The notes: a model not told the origin generated them from the letters alone. Shown: positions 1-10,116, counted from the first letter of the stretch. The stretch: DNA of 64,000 nt from an uncultured Pluralibacter sp. (GCF_913775985.1 NZ_CAJYMB010000147.1:496001-560000), one strand, 5' to 3'. Numbers and translations: made by a program.

Positions 1-298
1 AGAGAGCGGTGGTACCGTTGTCGAAGAGAACGGCGAGAAGTTTATGCTGTTCTACGGCATGAGCTCCGAGTCGGCGATGAACCGCCACGTCGGCGGCGTG
101 GCAAAATATCGCGCAGCCGAGGGCAAGACCGTTAAGCTGCCTCTGCGCGGTCCGGTTGAGTTTACCGCCCGGGATATTCTCGGCGGCCTTCGCTCCGCCT
201 GCACCTACGTTGGCGCCGCGCGGCTGAAAGAGCTGACTAAGCGCACGACCTTCATCCGCGTGCAGGAGCAGGAGAACCGCGTGTTCAACAGCCTGTAA
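1..298 (+). CDS. guaC: GMP reductase, C-terminal part (cut by window edge)
   Basis: GMP reductase converts GMP to IMP with NADPH, releasing ammonia, in cytoplasmic purine salvage. Only the last 98 codons are present; the reading frame is open from base 2 and ends at TAA. The tail with ESGGT, the FYGMSS segment, the K-Y-R-A-AEG stretch and the terminal TYVGA...[10 protein letters not shown] region matches the C-terminus of enterobacterial GuaC from memory. It is followed by a hairpin and then by the convergent hofC, the same arrangement as in E. coli. The N-terminal catalytic part lies outside the window. Confidence 0.93.
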   Translation, partial: ESGGTVVEENGEKFMLFYGMSSESAMNRHVGGVAKYRAAEGKTVKLPLRGPVEFTARDILGGLRSACTYVGAARLKELTKRTTFIRVQEQENRVFNSL

Positions 299-307
299 TG
301 CGATCCG

Positions 308-331
308 GCTGGCGCAGCCCTGCGCCAGCTT
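308..331 (+). terminator. Hairpin between guaC and hofC
   Basis: A 9-bp perfect stem (GCTGGCGCA / TGCGCCAGC) with a GCCC loop sits between the convergent guaC and hofC stops. Only a short TTCT follows on the plus strand, so termination is plausible rather than certain. Confidence 0.5.
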
Positions 332-1558
332 CTACGCCCCGCCCAGCGCATCCCCCAGTCCGAAAACAGGCAGATACATTGCCACCACCAGCGTCCCGAT
401 AATGCCCCCTGTCACCAGCAGCATAACCGGCTCAAGCAGCGACGCCAGATCGTCCGCCTGCTGATGCGTGTGCTGCGTATGGTACGCCGCAAGATTTTCC
501 AGCATTCTGTCCAGCGCGCCCGAAGCCTCTCCGGTGCGGATAAGCTGCCTGCACAGCGGCGTGAACACGGGGCTTTCATCCAGTGCCTGCCAGATAGGGC
601 GGCCCTGGGTAACAGCGACAGTTATCTGCTGGATTAACGCGCGCCACCACGGACAGGTCAGGGTTTGCTCGACGCTGGTAAGTCCCTGCAGGAAGGGGAT
701 CCCGGCGCTTTGAGTAAGTGCCAGGATGGTATAAATCTGGCTCAGCTTTTGGCCGCGCATCAGGGAAGAGATAATCGGCAGCGACAGTCCAATTCGCGCC
801 TTAGCGATCTGCCAGCGCGGATGCCGACGCAGCAGCGGGCTTAGAAGTACTGGCAAAGCGATGCCGGCGATAATCAGCGGCAGCCCATGCTGGACAAGCG
901 CGGAGAGTGCCATCACACCGCGGGTCAGCAACGGCAGCGGCGCATTAAACGTGCGGTAGATGGCGGCAAATTCCGGCAGTACAAACCCGCACATTCCGAT
1001 GACTACCAGCAGCGCCAGCATCAGCACGATCAGCGGATAGCGCAGGGCCTTTTTAACCTTCTGCGCCAGCAGCCGATCGGCCTCCTGCTGGCGGGCGAGA
1101 TGCTGACAGCAGACGTCCAGCTTACCGGTTATCTCTCCCGCCTGAATCATCGCCGGGAAGAGCGGCGGGAAGACGTCCGGCCAGGCTCTGAGCGCCTGGG
1201 AAAGAGCCTGGCCCTGAGCCAGCTGCGCGGAAAGCCCGGTAAGCAGCGCCTGCCACTGAGGATGGGCGTGCTGCCCGGCAAGCAGTGACAGCCCGTCGGA
1301 CAGCGTCAGGCCGGCCTGCAGCAAGGTAGCCAGCTGCTGCACCAGCTCTCCGCTGTACTGGCTGCGCCACAGGGATTTTTTTACCCGACAGCGGGTGACG
1401 GAAAGCGGCACCACGCTGTGCCGCTGCAGCGCAACAAGGGCTGCCGCTCTGTTTTCAGCCCACAGGGAACCGCCGCTGGCCTGGCCCTGGGGAGATACAC
1501 CGCGCCAGCGCCACAGCTGCCGCGGCGCGGGTTTATCATTCAATAACGGCTTATTCAT
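332..1558 (-). CDS. hofC: Type IV pilus assembly inner-membrane platform protein HofC
   Basis: HofC belongs to the PilC/GspF family of polytopic inner-membrane proteins that anchor the assembly ATPase in type IV pilus and type II secretion machines. The 408-residue protein has two cytoplasmic GspF-type helical domains and three hydrophobic segments, around residues 175-200 (YPLIVLMLALLVV), around 225-245, and at the C-terminus (EPVMLLVTGGIIG...). The ATG start was chosen because it follows a GGGGG-containing stretch and overlaps the last codons of hofB by 8 bp, indicating translational coupling; an in-frame upstream start would extend into hofB. Last gene of the ppdD-hofB-hofC operon. In E. 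coli K-12 this system is poorly expressed in the laboratory. Confidence 0.9.
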   Translation of the reverse strand: MNKPLLNDKPAPRQLWRWRGVSPQGQASGGSLWAENRAAALVALQRHSVVPLSVTRCRVKKSLWRSQYSGELVQQLATLLQAGLTLSDGLSLLAGQHAHPQWQALLTGLSAQLAQGQALSQALRAWPDVFPPLFPAMIQAGEITGKLDVCCQHLARQQEADRLLAQKVKKALRYPLIVLMLALLVVIGMCGFVLPEFAAIYRTFNAPLPLLTRGVMALSALVQHGLPLIIAGIALPVLLSPLLRRHPRWQIAKARIGLSLPIISSLMRGQKLSQIYTILALTQSAGIPFLQGLTSVEQTLTCPWWRALIQQITVAVTQGRPIWQALDESPVFTPLCRQLIRTGEASGALDRMLENLAAYHTQHTHQQADDLASLLEPVMLLVTGGIIGTLVVAMYLPVFGLGDALGGA

Positions 1559-2936
1559 CCCCCGGCAGCCCCAGCACCCGCAGCAGCTCCTCAAAGGTTG
1601 TCAGCCCGTGTTCAACTGCCTCGCAGCCGTGCTCAAACAGCGTGGTCATGCCGGCCTGCCTGGCCACGGCGTCGAGATTCTCCGGCGAAGCACCGCTGAT
1701 AATGGCCTGGCGGATCGGCGCGCTCACGGTCAGTACTTCAAAGAGCGCAATGCGCCCGTGATAGCCACCGTAGCAGCGTTCGCATCCCGGGGCGCGCCAG
1801 CGGGGAAGCGGGCGGGGCCAGCAGGATTGCGGCAGCGCTTCGTGTTCGCCGTGCTGCTGCTGGCACCAGGGACACAGGCGGCGCACCAGCCTCTGAGCCA
1901 CCACCGTCTGCAGCGCGGAAGAGATCATCCAGCGGGCGACGCCCATCTGCTGCAGGCGCACCAGGGTTTCGCTGGTGGAGTTAGTGTGCAGTGTCGAGAG
2001 CACCAGGTGTCCGGTCTGCGCGGCCTTGATGGCAATCTCTGCGGTTTCGGCATCGCGAATTTCGCCGACCATCACGATATCCGGATCCTGGCGCAGCAGT
2101 GCCCGCAGTACGCTCTGAAACGTCAGGCCGGCCCGGACGTTGATCTGCGTCTGGTTAATGCCCGCGAGCGGAAGCTCAACCGGATCTTCCACGCTGCAGA
2201 TGTTGACCTCCGGCCGGTTGAGCGCCTGCAGGGCGCTGTACAGCGAGACGGTTTTGCCGCTACCGGTCGGCCCGGTGACCAGAATCAGCCCCTGAGGCTG
2301 GGCCAGCGTCTGGCGAAATGCTGCCAGCTGCGCGGGCAGCATGCCGAGTTTGCCGATATCCAGGGATTGATCGACCTGCTGCATGACCCGCAGCACCACC
2401 TTCTCCCCGCCGCGGCAGGGCAGCGTCGCGATGCGAAACGAGAGGGGGCTACCTTGGATTTCAATGCTGAACTGTCCGTCCTGCGGCAGCCGCCGCTCGG
2501 CGATATCGAGACCGCCGAGTACTTTAAGTCTCGCCACCAGCGGCGCGCAGAGTGAAGGCCGCAGCACCGGGCGCGGATGCAGCACTCCGTCGATCCGCAG
2601 ACGGATGTGCAGCGCCTCCGCGGAGGGTTCAATATGGATGTCGGATGCGCGCAGGGCCAGCGCCTGGCTAAAAATCTGGTCAAGCATGGCCACTGCGCTG
2701 CCGCTCTCATCCGCGGCGGCAGCGTGCTGCGCGTCCTGAAGCCTGCGCTGGTGCTGCTCCATGCGCCCGGTTTCCCAGCACTCAATGTCGATCTGCTTTT
2801 GCGTGGCAAAGCGAAGCGCCTCCATTAGTGGAGCCGGCGGATTACCCACCACGGCAATTGTTAGCTTTTGATCGTCACTGCTCAGCAGCGCGGCCTGATG
2901 GCGATGGCAAAGGGCTTCCAGCTGTTCGTAATTCAT
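1551..2936 (-). CDS. hofB: Type IV pilus assembly ATPase HofB (PilB/GspE family)
   Basis: Cytoplasmic hexameric ATPase expected to power extension of the PpdD pilus. The 461 residues match the E. coli length. The N1-like region is followed by the ASDIHIEP motif (about residue 97), Walker A GPTGSGKT at 222-229, the Asp-box region with GEIRDAETAEIA, the His-box LSTLHTN, and two CxxC-type pairs (CPWC and CERC) typical of the zinc-binding C-terminal insert. The ATG was chosen over an upstream in-frame start 24 bp earlier because GAGG lies about 8 bases before it and the length then equals the family. It begins 4 bp after the ppdD stop. Confidence 0.93.
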   Translation of the reverse strand: MNYEQLEALCHRHQAALLSSDDQKLTIAVVGNPPAPLMEALRFATQKQIDIECWETGRMEQHQRRLQDAQHAAAADESGSAVAMLDQIFSQALALRASDIHIEPSAEALHIRLRIDGVLHPRPVLRPSLCAPLVARLKVLGGLDIAERRLPQDGQFSIEIQGSPLSFRIATLPCRGGEKVVLRVMQQVDQSLDIGKLGMLPAQLAAFRQTLAQPQGLILVTGPTGSGKTVSLYSALQALNRPEVNICSVEDPVELPLAGINQTQINVRAGLTFQSVLRALLRQDPDIVMVGEIRDAETAEIAIKAAQTGHLVLSTLHTNSTSETLVRLQQMGVARWMISSALQTVVAQRLVRRLCPWCQQQHGEHEALPQSCWPRPLPRWRAPGCERCYGGYHGRIALFEVLTVSAPIRQAIISGASPENLDAVARQAGMTTLFEHGCEAVEHGLTTFEELLRVLGLPGDE

Positions 2937-2940
2937 GGTG

Positions 2941-3387
2941 CTACCCTCGGGAAGGCTCAAAGCGGAAGACTTCCTCGCAGGTTTGTTTCAGCGCGCCGCC
3001 GCCGTCGCTTACCGCGCACTGGCGCTGCCAGCCGGTCACGCCGTCCGCGCTGCTCCAGCCGGGCGTCAGGGTTACCGTCAGGCCGTTCAGGCTTGCCTGA
3101 CCGGTCAGGGTGACGATGCCCTTGGCGACCGACATCGTTGAAACGTAGCGGCTGGTTGCAGCGGCGGGTATTCCGCTGCTGCCCGCATCGCAGGCGTCGA
3201 TGCCGCCGTGCTCGAGGGCGCAGAGCTCCACCGCCGTGCGGTAGGGCATAAACGTTTGCAGCATGTCAGTCATCGCTGCTTTGCGCAGGTAGTTCTGGTA
3301 GGCGGGAATGCCGATGGCGCTAAGAATGGCGATGATGCCAATCACCACCATCAGCTCAATAAGGGTAAAGCCCCGTTCTCTGTTCAT
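2941..3387 (-). CDS. ppdD: Prepilin peptidase-dependent major pilin PpdD
   Basis: Type IVa pilin subunit. The first residues MNRERG^FTLIELMVV form a classic class III signal: a short basic leader, Gly at -1, Phe at +1 (the residue methylated in mature pilins) and Glu at +5, followed by a hydrophobic helix used for membrane storage and filament packing. The globular part carries four cysteines (56, 66, 124, 137), consistent with the two disulfides of enterobacterial PpdD. Cleavage needs a prepilin peptidase (PppA or GspO), which is not in this window. A strong AGGAGG ribosome-binding site lies 5 bases before the ATG. First gene of the pilus operon. Confidence 0.94.
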   Translation of the reverse strand: MNRERGFTLIELMVVIGIIAILSAIGIPAYQNYLRKAAMTDMLQTFMPYRTAVELCALEHGGIDACDAGSSGIPAAATSRYVSTMSVAKGIVTLTGQASLNGLTVTLTPGWSSADGVTGWQRQCAVSDGGGALKQTCEEVFRFEPSRG

Positions 3388-3508
3388 GGTTCCTCCTTGG
3401 TTGGTGCAGGAACTGTGTCAGGACGCGGCAAGAATGGCGAAGGGCAAAAAGTAAAACGGGAAGGAGGATTCAGGCTTATTTAGTAGATTACAGCGTGATT
3501 GCAGAAGG

Positions 3509-3538
3509 CTGCGAAGAGGCGCGAAATCCTCTTCGCAG
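3509..3538 (-). terminator. Hairpin downstream of nadC
   Basis: An 11-bp perfect stem (CTGCGAAGAGG / CCTCTTCGCAG) with an 8-base loop lies just after the nadC stop and before ppdD. On the minus strand only CCTTCTGC follows, so the U-tract is weak; it may be a partial terminator or a 3'-end stabiliser separating nadC from the pilin operon. Confidence 0.5.
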
Positions 3539-3546
3539 ACGTTAAA

Positions 3547-4473
<927 letters not shown>

Positions 4474-4527
4474 TTAATCATGCTACATTGAACCGGTTTT
4501 CAGCACCATACATTAAGGAGACAGCGC

Positions 4528-5091
4528 ATGCAGTTACAAGGTGGCTGGCTGGACAGCGCCCGCCGCGTGCCTTCGCCGCATCATGATAGCCGCCCCGGCG
4601 ATGAAGCACCTTCGCTGCTGGTGGTCCACAATATTTCCCTGCCGCCAGGCGAGTTTGGTGGACCCTGGATAGATGCGCTGTTCACCGGGACACTCGATCC
4701 CGATGCCCATCCTTTTTTTGCTGAAATTGTTCACCTGCGCGTTTCAGCGCATTGTCTTATTCGACGCGACGGCGAAATCGTGCAATATGTTCCGTTCGAC
4801 AGGCGCGCCTGGCACGCGGGCGTCTCCTGCTATGATGGACGAGAGAAGTGCAACGATTTTTCGATTGGCATTGAGCTCGAGGGCACGGACGTGCTGGCGT
4901 ATACCAATATTCAGTACCGGCAGCTGGCCGCGTTGACCCGGCTGCTTGCCACTCGCTATCCAGCCATTGCCAATAACATGGTGGGCCACAGCGATATCGC
5001 GCCGGTACGTAAAACCGATCCGGGCCCGGCCTTTGACTGGGCCCGCTTTCGCGCCCTGCTAACCCCTTCGTCAGACAAGGAGATGACATGA
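4528..5091 (+). CDS. ampD: 1,6-anhydro-N-acetylmuramyl-L-alanine amidase AmpD
   Basis: Cytoplasmic zinc amidase that removes the stem peptide from anhydromuropeptides during cell-wall recycling. Where an inducible ampC/ampR pair exists, loss of AmpD causes beta-lactamase overproduction. The 187-residue protein shows the expected zinc ligands His34, His154 and Asp164, with Glu116 and Lys162 at the catalytic positions described for Citrobacter AmpD. An AAGGAG ribosome-binding site precedes the ATG. The stop overlaps the ampE start as ATGA, so the two are translationally coupled. No ampC or ampR gene lies in this window. Confidence 0.97.
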   Translation: MQLQGGWLDSARRVPSPHHDSRPGDEAPSLLVVHNISLPPGEFGGPWIDALFTGTLDPDAHPFFAEIVHLRVSAHCLIRRDGEIVQYVPFDRRAWHAGVSCYDGREKCNDFSIGIELEGTDVLAYTNIQYRQLAALTRLLATRYPAIANNMVGHSDIAPVRKTDPGPAFDWARFRALLTPSSDKEMT

Positions 5092-5942
5092 CGCTGTTTA
5101 CAACGCTGCTGGTGATGTTCGCCGAGCGTCTTTTTAAGCTGGGAGAGCACTGGCAGCTCGATCACCGCCTGGAGGTGCTGTTTCGCCGGGTGAAGCACTA
5201 CGCCTTCTCAATGACTATTTTGATGACGCTCATCGCCATGCTGGTGACGTATCTTATTGAGCGCGTGCTGACCGGGCTGCTGTTTAACGTCCCGCTGCTT
5301 ATCGCGTGGGTGCTGGTAGGCGCGCTCTGTATCGGGGCCGGCAAGTCCCGCCTCCACTATCACGCTTACCTCAAGGCCGCTTCGCAAAACGACGCGCACG
5401 CCCGCAAGACAATGGCCAGCGAGCTGACGCTTATCCACGGCGTCTCGCCGGACTGCGACGAGCGCGAGTTTTTGCAGGAGCTGCAAAATGCTCTGCTGTG
5501 GATAAACTTCCGCTTCTATCTTGCGCCGCTGTTCTGGTTTGTGGTCGGCGGCTATTACGGCCCGGTGCTGCTGGTGGGCTATGCCTTTTTACGTGCCTGG
5601 CAAAGCTGGCTTGCGCGCTATCAAACGCCGCGCCATCGCCAGCAGTCGGGTATCGACGCCATTTTGCACGTTGTTGACTGGATCCCGGTGCGGCTGGTAG
5701 GCGTAGTGTATGCCCTGATCGGACACGGCGAGAAAGCGCTGCCGGCGTGGTTTGCTTCTCTCGGCGATCGCCATACCTCGCAATATCAGGTGCTGACGCA
5801 GCTGGCGCAGTTCTCGCTGGCCCGCGAGCCGCATGTTGATAAAGTTGAAACGCCGAAAGCGGCGGTATCCATGGCGAAAAAAGCCTCTTACGTGGTCGTC
5901 GTGATTATGGCGCTGCTGACCATTTACGGCGCGCTGGTCTGA
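5088..5942 (+). CDS. ampE: Inner-membrane protein AmpE
   Basis: AmpE is an integral membrane protein co-transcribed with ampD and once proposed as a sensory transducer for beta-lactamase induction; its biochemical role is not settled. The 284 residues equal the E. coli length. Hydrophobic segments occur near residues 40-60, 65-80, around 145-170 ([23 protein letters not shown]) and at the extreme C-terminus ([14 protein letters not shown]), giving four probable membrane spans. Its start codon overlaps the ampD stop. It is followed by a convergent accessory gene pair not found here in E. coli K-12. Confidence 0.95.
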   Translation: MTLFTTLLVMFAERLFKLGEHWQLDHRLEVLFRRVKHYAFSMTILMTLIAMLVTYLIERVLTGLLFNVPLLIAWVLVGALCIGAGKSRLHYHAYLKAASQNDAHARKTMASELTLIHGVSPDCDEREFLQELQNALLWINFRFYLAPLFWFVVGGYYGPVLLVGYAFLRAWQSWLARYQTPRHRQQSGIDAILHVVDWIPVRLVGVVYALIGHGEKALPAWFASLGDRHTSQYQVLTQLAQFSLAREPHVDKVETPKAAVSMAKKASYVVVVIMALLTIYGALV

Positions 5943-6004
5943 TACTGCTGATAAACGGCATTTACAGAATACAGCAGATAATGCCGCTGTTCGTACAGGC
6001 GAGT

Positions 6005-6041
6005 CTCTGGTCCGGGAGCCGCTCCGGTCTCCAGACCAGAG
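6005..6041. terminator. Hairpin between convergent ampE and the GH43 gene
   Basis: An 8-bp outer stem (CTCTGGTC / GACCAGAG) encloses an imperfect GC-rich inner repeat (CCGGGAG / CTCCGG). It lies between two converging genes and could act on either strand, but neither side has a clear U-tract. Confidence 0.4.
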
Positions 6042-6051
6042 CGGCTGCGGA

Positions 6052-7002
6052 TTATCGGTTATCCGCCGGCGGAATGCCGAAGTCCGGCATCCCGTCCTCG
6101 CCCCAGAAGACGCGCTTGAGGCGCGTATGGCGATTGGGATCGTACAGCGGATCGCCCTCAATTTCGGTGTAGTTGCGCGCGTGGTAGACCAGCACATCGT
6201 CCCCCTCGGGCGTTACGGTAAAGCTGTTATGTCCGGGGCCGAACTGGCGATTTTCAACGCTGGTGGTGAATACCGGCTGCAACGATTTATGCCAGTTGCT
6301 GGCGTCGAGCGGATCCGCGTCGGCGTCAATCCACAGCAGCCCCATGCAGTAGTTTTCATCGGTTGCGCTGGCCGAGTAGCTGACGAACAGGCGGCTGCCG
6401 TGTTTAAGCACCGCCGGGCCTTCGTTAACCAGAAAGCCCCGGCATTCCCAGTCAAATTCCGGCTTGCTGAGCATGACCGGCTCGCCTTTGAGCGTCCACG
6501 GATTTTCCAGCTCTGCGAGATAGAGGTTTGAGTTCCCGGCAATATCCGGCGCCTTCTGCGCCCACAGATACCACTGTTTGCCCTGATGGTGGAAGGTAGT
6601 GGCGTCGAGGGCGAAGGTATCAAACGGCGTTTTTATCTGCCCTTTTTCCTGCCACTTACCGCTCAATGGATCGGCATCGTCGCACACCAGCGCGAACATC
6701 CGGTGCTGGAACATGCCCAGCGCGTCGAGTTCGCGGGTGGATGCCGCGGCAAACCAGATAATCCACTGGCCGTCGATAAAATGCAGCTCTGGTGCCCAGA
6801 TAAGTTCGCTCATCGGGCCCGCGTCCGGTTTGCGCCAGACCACCACAGGCCGGGCTTCCGGCAGCGCGTCCAGCGTGGGCGCACGGCGGATCTCCAGACG
6901 GTCGTACTCGGGCACCGAGGCAATAAAGTAGTAGTTATCTTCGTGGTGCAGAATAAAGGGGTCCGCGCGCTGCTCTATAAAGGGGTTGGGCCACTCTTTC
7001 AC
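6052..7002 (-). CDS. Glycoside hydrolase family 43 protein (arabinofuranosidase/xylosidase type)
   Basis: Predicted five-bladed beta-propeller glycosidase acting on arabinose- or xylose-containing oligosaccharides. The three acidic residues of GH43 are visible in their usual contexts: Asp14 (RADPFI, general base), Asp133 (ALDATTF, pKa modulator) and Glu194 (NEGPAVL, general acid). There is no signal peptide, so it should act in the cytoplasm on imported oligosaccharide. The start is GTG, overlapping the stop of the upstream permease gene by 4 bp (GTGA), so the pair is translationally coupled. Exact substrate (alpha-L-arabinofuranoside or beta-xyloside) cannot be told from sequence. The gene is absent from this position in E. 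coli K-12. Confidence 0.85.
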   Translation of the reverse strand: MKEWPNPFIEQRADPFILHHEDNYYFIASVPEYDRLEIRRAPTLDALPEARPVVVWRKPDAGPMSELIWAPELHFIDGQWIIWFAAASTRELDALGMFQHRMFALVCDDADPLSGKWQEKGQIKTPFDTFALDATTFHHQGKQWYLWAQKAPDIAGNSNLYLAELENPWTLKGEPVMLSKPEFDWECRGFLVNEGPAVLKHGSRLFVSYSASATDENYCMGLLWIDADADPLDASNWHKSLQPVFTTSVENRQFGPGHNSFTVTPEGDDVLVYHARNYTEIEGDPLYDPNRHTRLKRVFWGEDGMPDFGIPPADNR

Positions 7003-8402
7003 GGTGCTTTCCTTACCGGTTCGCCGGCGTTGTGAAGTTCATTTAATTCGCGATAGTTCTGCCGGCGCTTTTCAAGATCTGCCTGAATTCTTTTCATCAT
7101 GGCTCTGTCGACTTTCAGCAGGCGCACCACGCCGGCGGTGATCAGGTAGCCGATGCCGGGGATGATGCTGAACAGCAGGACAATGCCGTTGATAGCGCTG
7201 GCGCTCTGGGTTTTGGCTCCGGCATCGTAGCCGTACCACGAGAGCAGAAAGCCCACCATCGCGCCCGCCACCGCCAGCCCGACTTTCAGGAAAAACAGGT
7301 TGCCGGAGAAGCTGATGCCGGTAATGCGCTTGCCGGTTTTCCACTCGCCGTAGTCGTCGACGTCGGCCATCAGCGACCAGTGCAGCGGGGAGGGGATCTG
7401 ATGCAGGATGTTGAGTAGAAAGTAGAGTGCTGTAACGGTCATCGTCGCCATCGGATCGAAGAAATAGAACGCGCAGGAGAACAGCGCCAGGGCGATGTTG
7501 GTCCAGAAGAAGACCTGCAGCTTGCACCAGCGATCGGTCAGCACTTTCGCCAGCATGCTGCCAATCATCATCCCGACAACGCCGAGGCTGATAAACAAGG
7601 TCGCGAAGTGCGTGCTCTGCTGCATCACCCAGGTGACGTAGTACATGGTGGCGGCCATGCGGATGAAGCCCGGGCAGACGTTGCTCAGCGTCAGCAGCAG
7701 AATGTGCACCCACTGATCGTTTTTCCAGACGTCTTTTAAATCTCGCTTCAGTTCATCGTTGGTCTGCACCGCCGGACGCACGCGCTCGCGCACGTTGGCA
7801 AAGCAAAACAGGAACATGCACATGCCGATAAAGGCCAGCACCACCATCGCCAGCTGATAGCCCCTGGCTTTGTCGCCGCCGCCGAACCACTCCACCATCG
7901 GCAGCAGGGTGAGGGAGAGCAGCAGCGTGGCGATGCCCACCAGCACGAACCGCCACGACTGGCAGGCGACGCGCTCCTGGGGATCGTTGGTAATGACGCT
8001 GCCTAACGAGCAGTAGGGAATATTGATTGCCGTGTAGGTCACGGAGAGTAAAAAGTAGGTGACGAAGGCATAGACAACTTTGCTGCTGTAGCCCCAGTCC
8101 GGCGTGGTAAACATCAACACGCTGAACAGCGCGTAGGGAAAGGCTATCCACAACAGCCACGGGCGAAAGCGGCCGTATTTGCTGCGCGTGCGGTCCGCCA
8201 GCGCACCCATAATCGGGTCGGTGACGGCGTCGATCACCCGCACCGAGAGCAGCAAAATGCCCACCAGGGCTGGCGTGAGGCCAAATACATCCGTGTAAAA
8301 ATAGTTAACAAACAGCATGATGGCGCCGAAGATAATGTTACAACCGGCGTCGCCCATGGCGTAGCCGATCTTCTCTCTTACCGACAGCTTTGCATTTTCC
8401 AT
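6999..8402 (-). CDS. GPH-family sugar:cation symporter (YicJ/YagG/XynP-like)
   Basis: Twelve-helix major facilitator of the glycoside-pentoside-hexuronide group, importing the glycoside that the coupled GH43 enzyme cleaves. The 467-residue protein starts with the family-typical SVREKIGYAMGDAGCN; other visible signatures are D-x-x-T-DPIMGALADRTRSKYGRFRPW in the first cytoplasmic loop and DDYGEWKTGKRITGISFSG in the second half. The ATG with GGAG 8 bases upstream was chosen; an in-frame upstream start adds 10 residues that do not resemble the family. The product resembles E. coli YicJ from memory. First gene of a two-gene operon, with a candidate CRP site upstream. Confidence 0.88.
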   Translation of the reverse strand: MENAKLSVREKIGYAMGDAGCNIIFGAIMLFVNYFYTDVFGLTPALVGILLLSVRVIDAVTDPIMGALADRTRSKYGRFRPWLLWIAFPYALFSVLMFTTPDWGYSSKVVYAFVTYFLLSVTYTAINIPYCSLGSVITNDPQERVACQSWRFVLVGIATLLLSLTLLPMVEWFGGGDKARGYQLAMVVLAFIGMCMFLFCFANVRERVRPAVQTNDELKRDLKDVWKNDQWVHILLLTLSNVCPGFIRMAATMYYVTWVMQQSTHFATLFISLGVVGMMIGSMLAKVLTDRWCKLQVFFWTNIALALFSCAFYFFDPMATMTVTALYFLLNILHQIPSPLHWSLMADVDDYGEWKTGKRITGISFSGNLFFLKVGLAVAGAMVGFLLSWYGYDAGAKTQSASAINGIVLLFSIIPGIGYLITAGVVRLLKVDRAMMKRIQADLEKRRQNYRELNELHNAGEPVRKAP

Positions 8403-8484
8403 TGTCACTGCTCCATAAAAGGATATCTGCACTGAGTATTTGCTGAAATGAGGAAAAAAGCGTTGCAGGATCGCCTTGTGGATA

Positions 8485-8527
8485 TGGATAAAATGGCTAT
8501 GAAAAGGAAAGTGTGAAGCAGATAACA
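8485..8527 (-). promoter_or_regulatory. Candidate CRP-dependent promoter of the permease-GH43 operon
   Basis: On the plus strand TGTGA-AGCAGA-TAACA (8512-8527) matches the CRP consensus TGTGA-N6-TCACA at 9 of 10 positions. About 41 bases further toward the gene, a TATCCA hexamer (minus strand, 8485-8490) could be the -10, giving class II geometry. This is inference from spacing only; no experimental support. Confidence 0.4.
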
Positions 8528-8636
8528 GCCCGCTGTGCGCGAATTTTCGGCAACTGGATGTGGATAATCTGAGCGGATTTTTCGAGAGGCGCTAATCACC
8601 GGGGTAAACAGCAATAGTAATGGCCTGTTTGAGACG

Positions 8637-8669
8637 GGAAAACGCACCGTGCCCGGCCGGGCACGGTGC
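8637..8669 (-). terminator. Rho-independent terminator of aroP
   Basis: A 26-base perfect palindrome (two 13-bp arms beginning GCACCGTGCC) is followed on the minus strand by GTTTTCC. It starts 10 bases after the aroP stop and forms a very stable GC-rich stem. Confidence 0.75.
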
Positions 8670-8679
8670 GGAAGAGCGA

Positions 8680-10047
8680 TTACGCGTTAACCGTTTTAGC
8701 GGCTTTTTGTTTGAACAGATAGCCCAGACCCAGCACAACCAGCCATACCGGGATCAGGTAAACAGAAATCTCCATCCCCGGGGTGATCAGCATGATGGTC
8801 AGCACGGCCACGACGGTGAGCAGGCACAGAATATTCCCCAGCGGATAGAGCAGGGCAGGGAAGCGGGTTTTCTCACCCTGGCGCTGCTTGGCCCGGCGGA
8901 AAAGAATGTGCGAAATGCTGATCATTGCCCAGTTGATGACCAGGGCTGAAACCACCAGCGCCATCAGCAGGCTGAATGCCGACTCCGGGGCCAGGTAGTT
9001 AATCAGGACGCCGATAGCGGTAAAAATCGCCGAGACGATAATGGTGTTTACCGGCACGCCGCGGCGGTCGAGCTTTTGCAGCGCCTTTGGCGCGTTGCCC
9101 TGCTGGGCCAGGCCGAACAGCATGCGGCTGTTGCAATAAACGCAGCTGTTGTAGACCGATAGCGCGGCAGTCAGCACCACGACGTTCAGGGCATTTGCTA
9201 CAAAGGTGTCCCCCAGCTCGTGGAAAATAAGCACGAACGGGCTGGTATCCGCGGTAACGCGGGTCCACGGCAGCAGCGACAGCAGAATAGCCAGCGAGCC
9301 AATATAGAAAATCAGGATACGGTAGATGACCTGGTTAGTGGCTTTTGGAATGCTCTTTTCCGGCTCTGCGGCTTCTGCGGCGGTGATCCCCACCAGCTCA
9401 AGCCCGCCGAAGGAGAACATAATAATCGCCATCATCATTACCAGCCCGTTAATGCCGTGCGGCAGAAATCCGCCCTGTTCCCACAGGTTGCGCACGGTGG
9501 CCTGCGGACCGCCGTGGCCGCCGAACAGCAGCCAGGCACCGAAGACGATCATCGCCACTACTGCAAACACTTTGATGATGGCAAACCAGAACTCCAGCTC
9601 GCCAAACACTTTCACGTTGGTCAGGTTAACGGCGTTGATGGCAATAAAGAAGACCGCGGCGGAGATCCAGGTGGGGATCTCCGGATACCAGAACTGGATA
9701 TATTTCCCGACGGCGGTCAGTTCCGCCATCGCCACCAGCACGTACAGCGCCCAGTAGTTCCAGCCGGAGACGAATCCGGCAAAGTTGCCCCAGTATTTAT
9801 AGGCAAAGTGGCTGAATGAGCCGGCAACCGGCTCATCAACCACCATTTCGCCCAGCTGGCGCATGATCAGAAATGCAATAAATCCGGCAATGGCGTAGCC
9901 AAGAATAATCCCCGGGCCCGTTGACTGAATGACGGAGGCGCTGCCCAGAAACAGCCCCGTTCCGATTGCTCCACCCAGCGCAATAAGCTGAATGTGGCGG
10001 TTTTTAAGGCCGCGTTTCAGCTGTTCACCGTGCTGTTGACCTTCCAT
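8680..10047 (-). CDS. aroP: Aromatic amino acid:H+ symporter AroP
   Basis: Inner-membrane permease of the amino acid-polyamine-organocation family importing phenylalanine, tyrosine and tryptophan. The 455 residues (E. coli about 457) contain twelve hydrophobic segments. The first carries the IALGGAIGTGLFLGS substrate-binding signature, and the ITAAEAAEPEKSIPKA loop typical of this subfamily is present. GAGG lies before the ATG. It is transcribed divergently from pdhR, with a TyrR box upstream. PheP is a close relative and is the alternative call, but the position next to pdhR and the sequence support AroP. Confidence 0.93.
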   Translation of the reverse strand: MEGQQHGEQLKRGLKNRHIQLIALGGAIGTGLFLGSASVIQSTGPGIILGYAIAGFIAFLIMRQLGEMVVDEPVAGSFSHFAYKYWGNFAGFVSGWNYWALYVLVAMAELTAVGKYIQFWYPEIPTWISAAVFFIAINAVNLTNVKVFGELEFWFAIIKVFAVVAMIVFGAWLLFGGHGGPQATVRNLWEQGGFLPHGINGLVMMMAIIMFSFGGLELVGITAAEAAEPEKSIPKATNQVIYRILIFYIGSLAILLSLLPWTRVTADTSPFVLIFHELGDTFVANALNVVVLTAALSVYNSCVYCNSRMLFGLAQQGNAPKALQKLDRRGVPVNTIIVSAIFTAIGVLINYLAPESAFSLLMALVVSALVINWAMISISHILFRRAKQRQGEKTRFPALLYPLGNILCLLTVVAVLTIMLITPGMEISVYLIPVWLVVLGLGYLFKQKAAKTVNA

Positions 10048-10116
10048 CGTAACCTCGTGAGTGATTGTTTTTTCTACGCCTTGGTTAGGCGCGTGTCATT
10101 ATGAACTGCCATGTTC

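Noticed and set aside
1395-2555. 386-codon plus-strand ORF across hofC/hofB
   Set aside because: Antisense to two well-recognised genes and without any domain.
8405-8647. 80-codon minus-strand ORF upstream of the GPH permease
   Set aside because: It overlaps the operon's probable promoter and CRP site, shows no family resemblance and has poor initiation signals.
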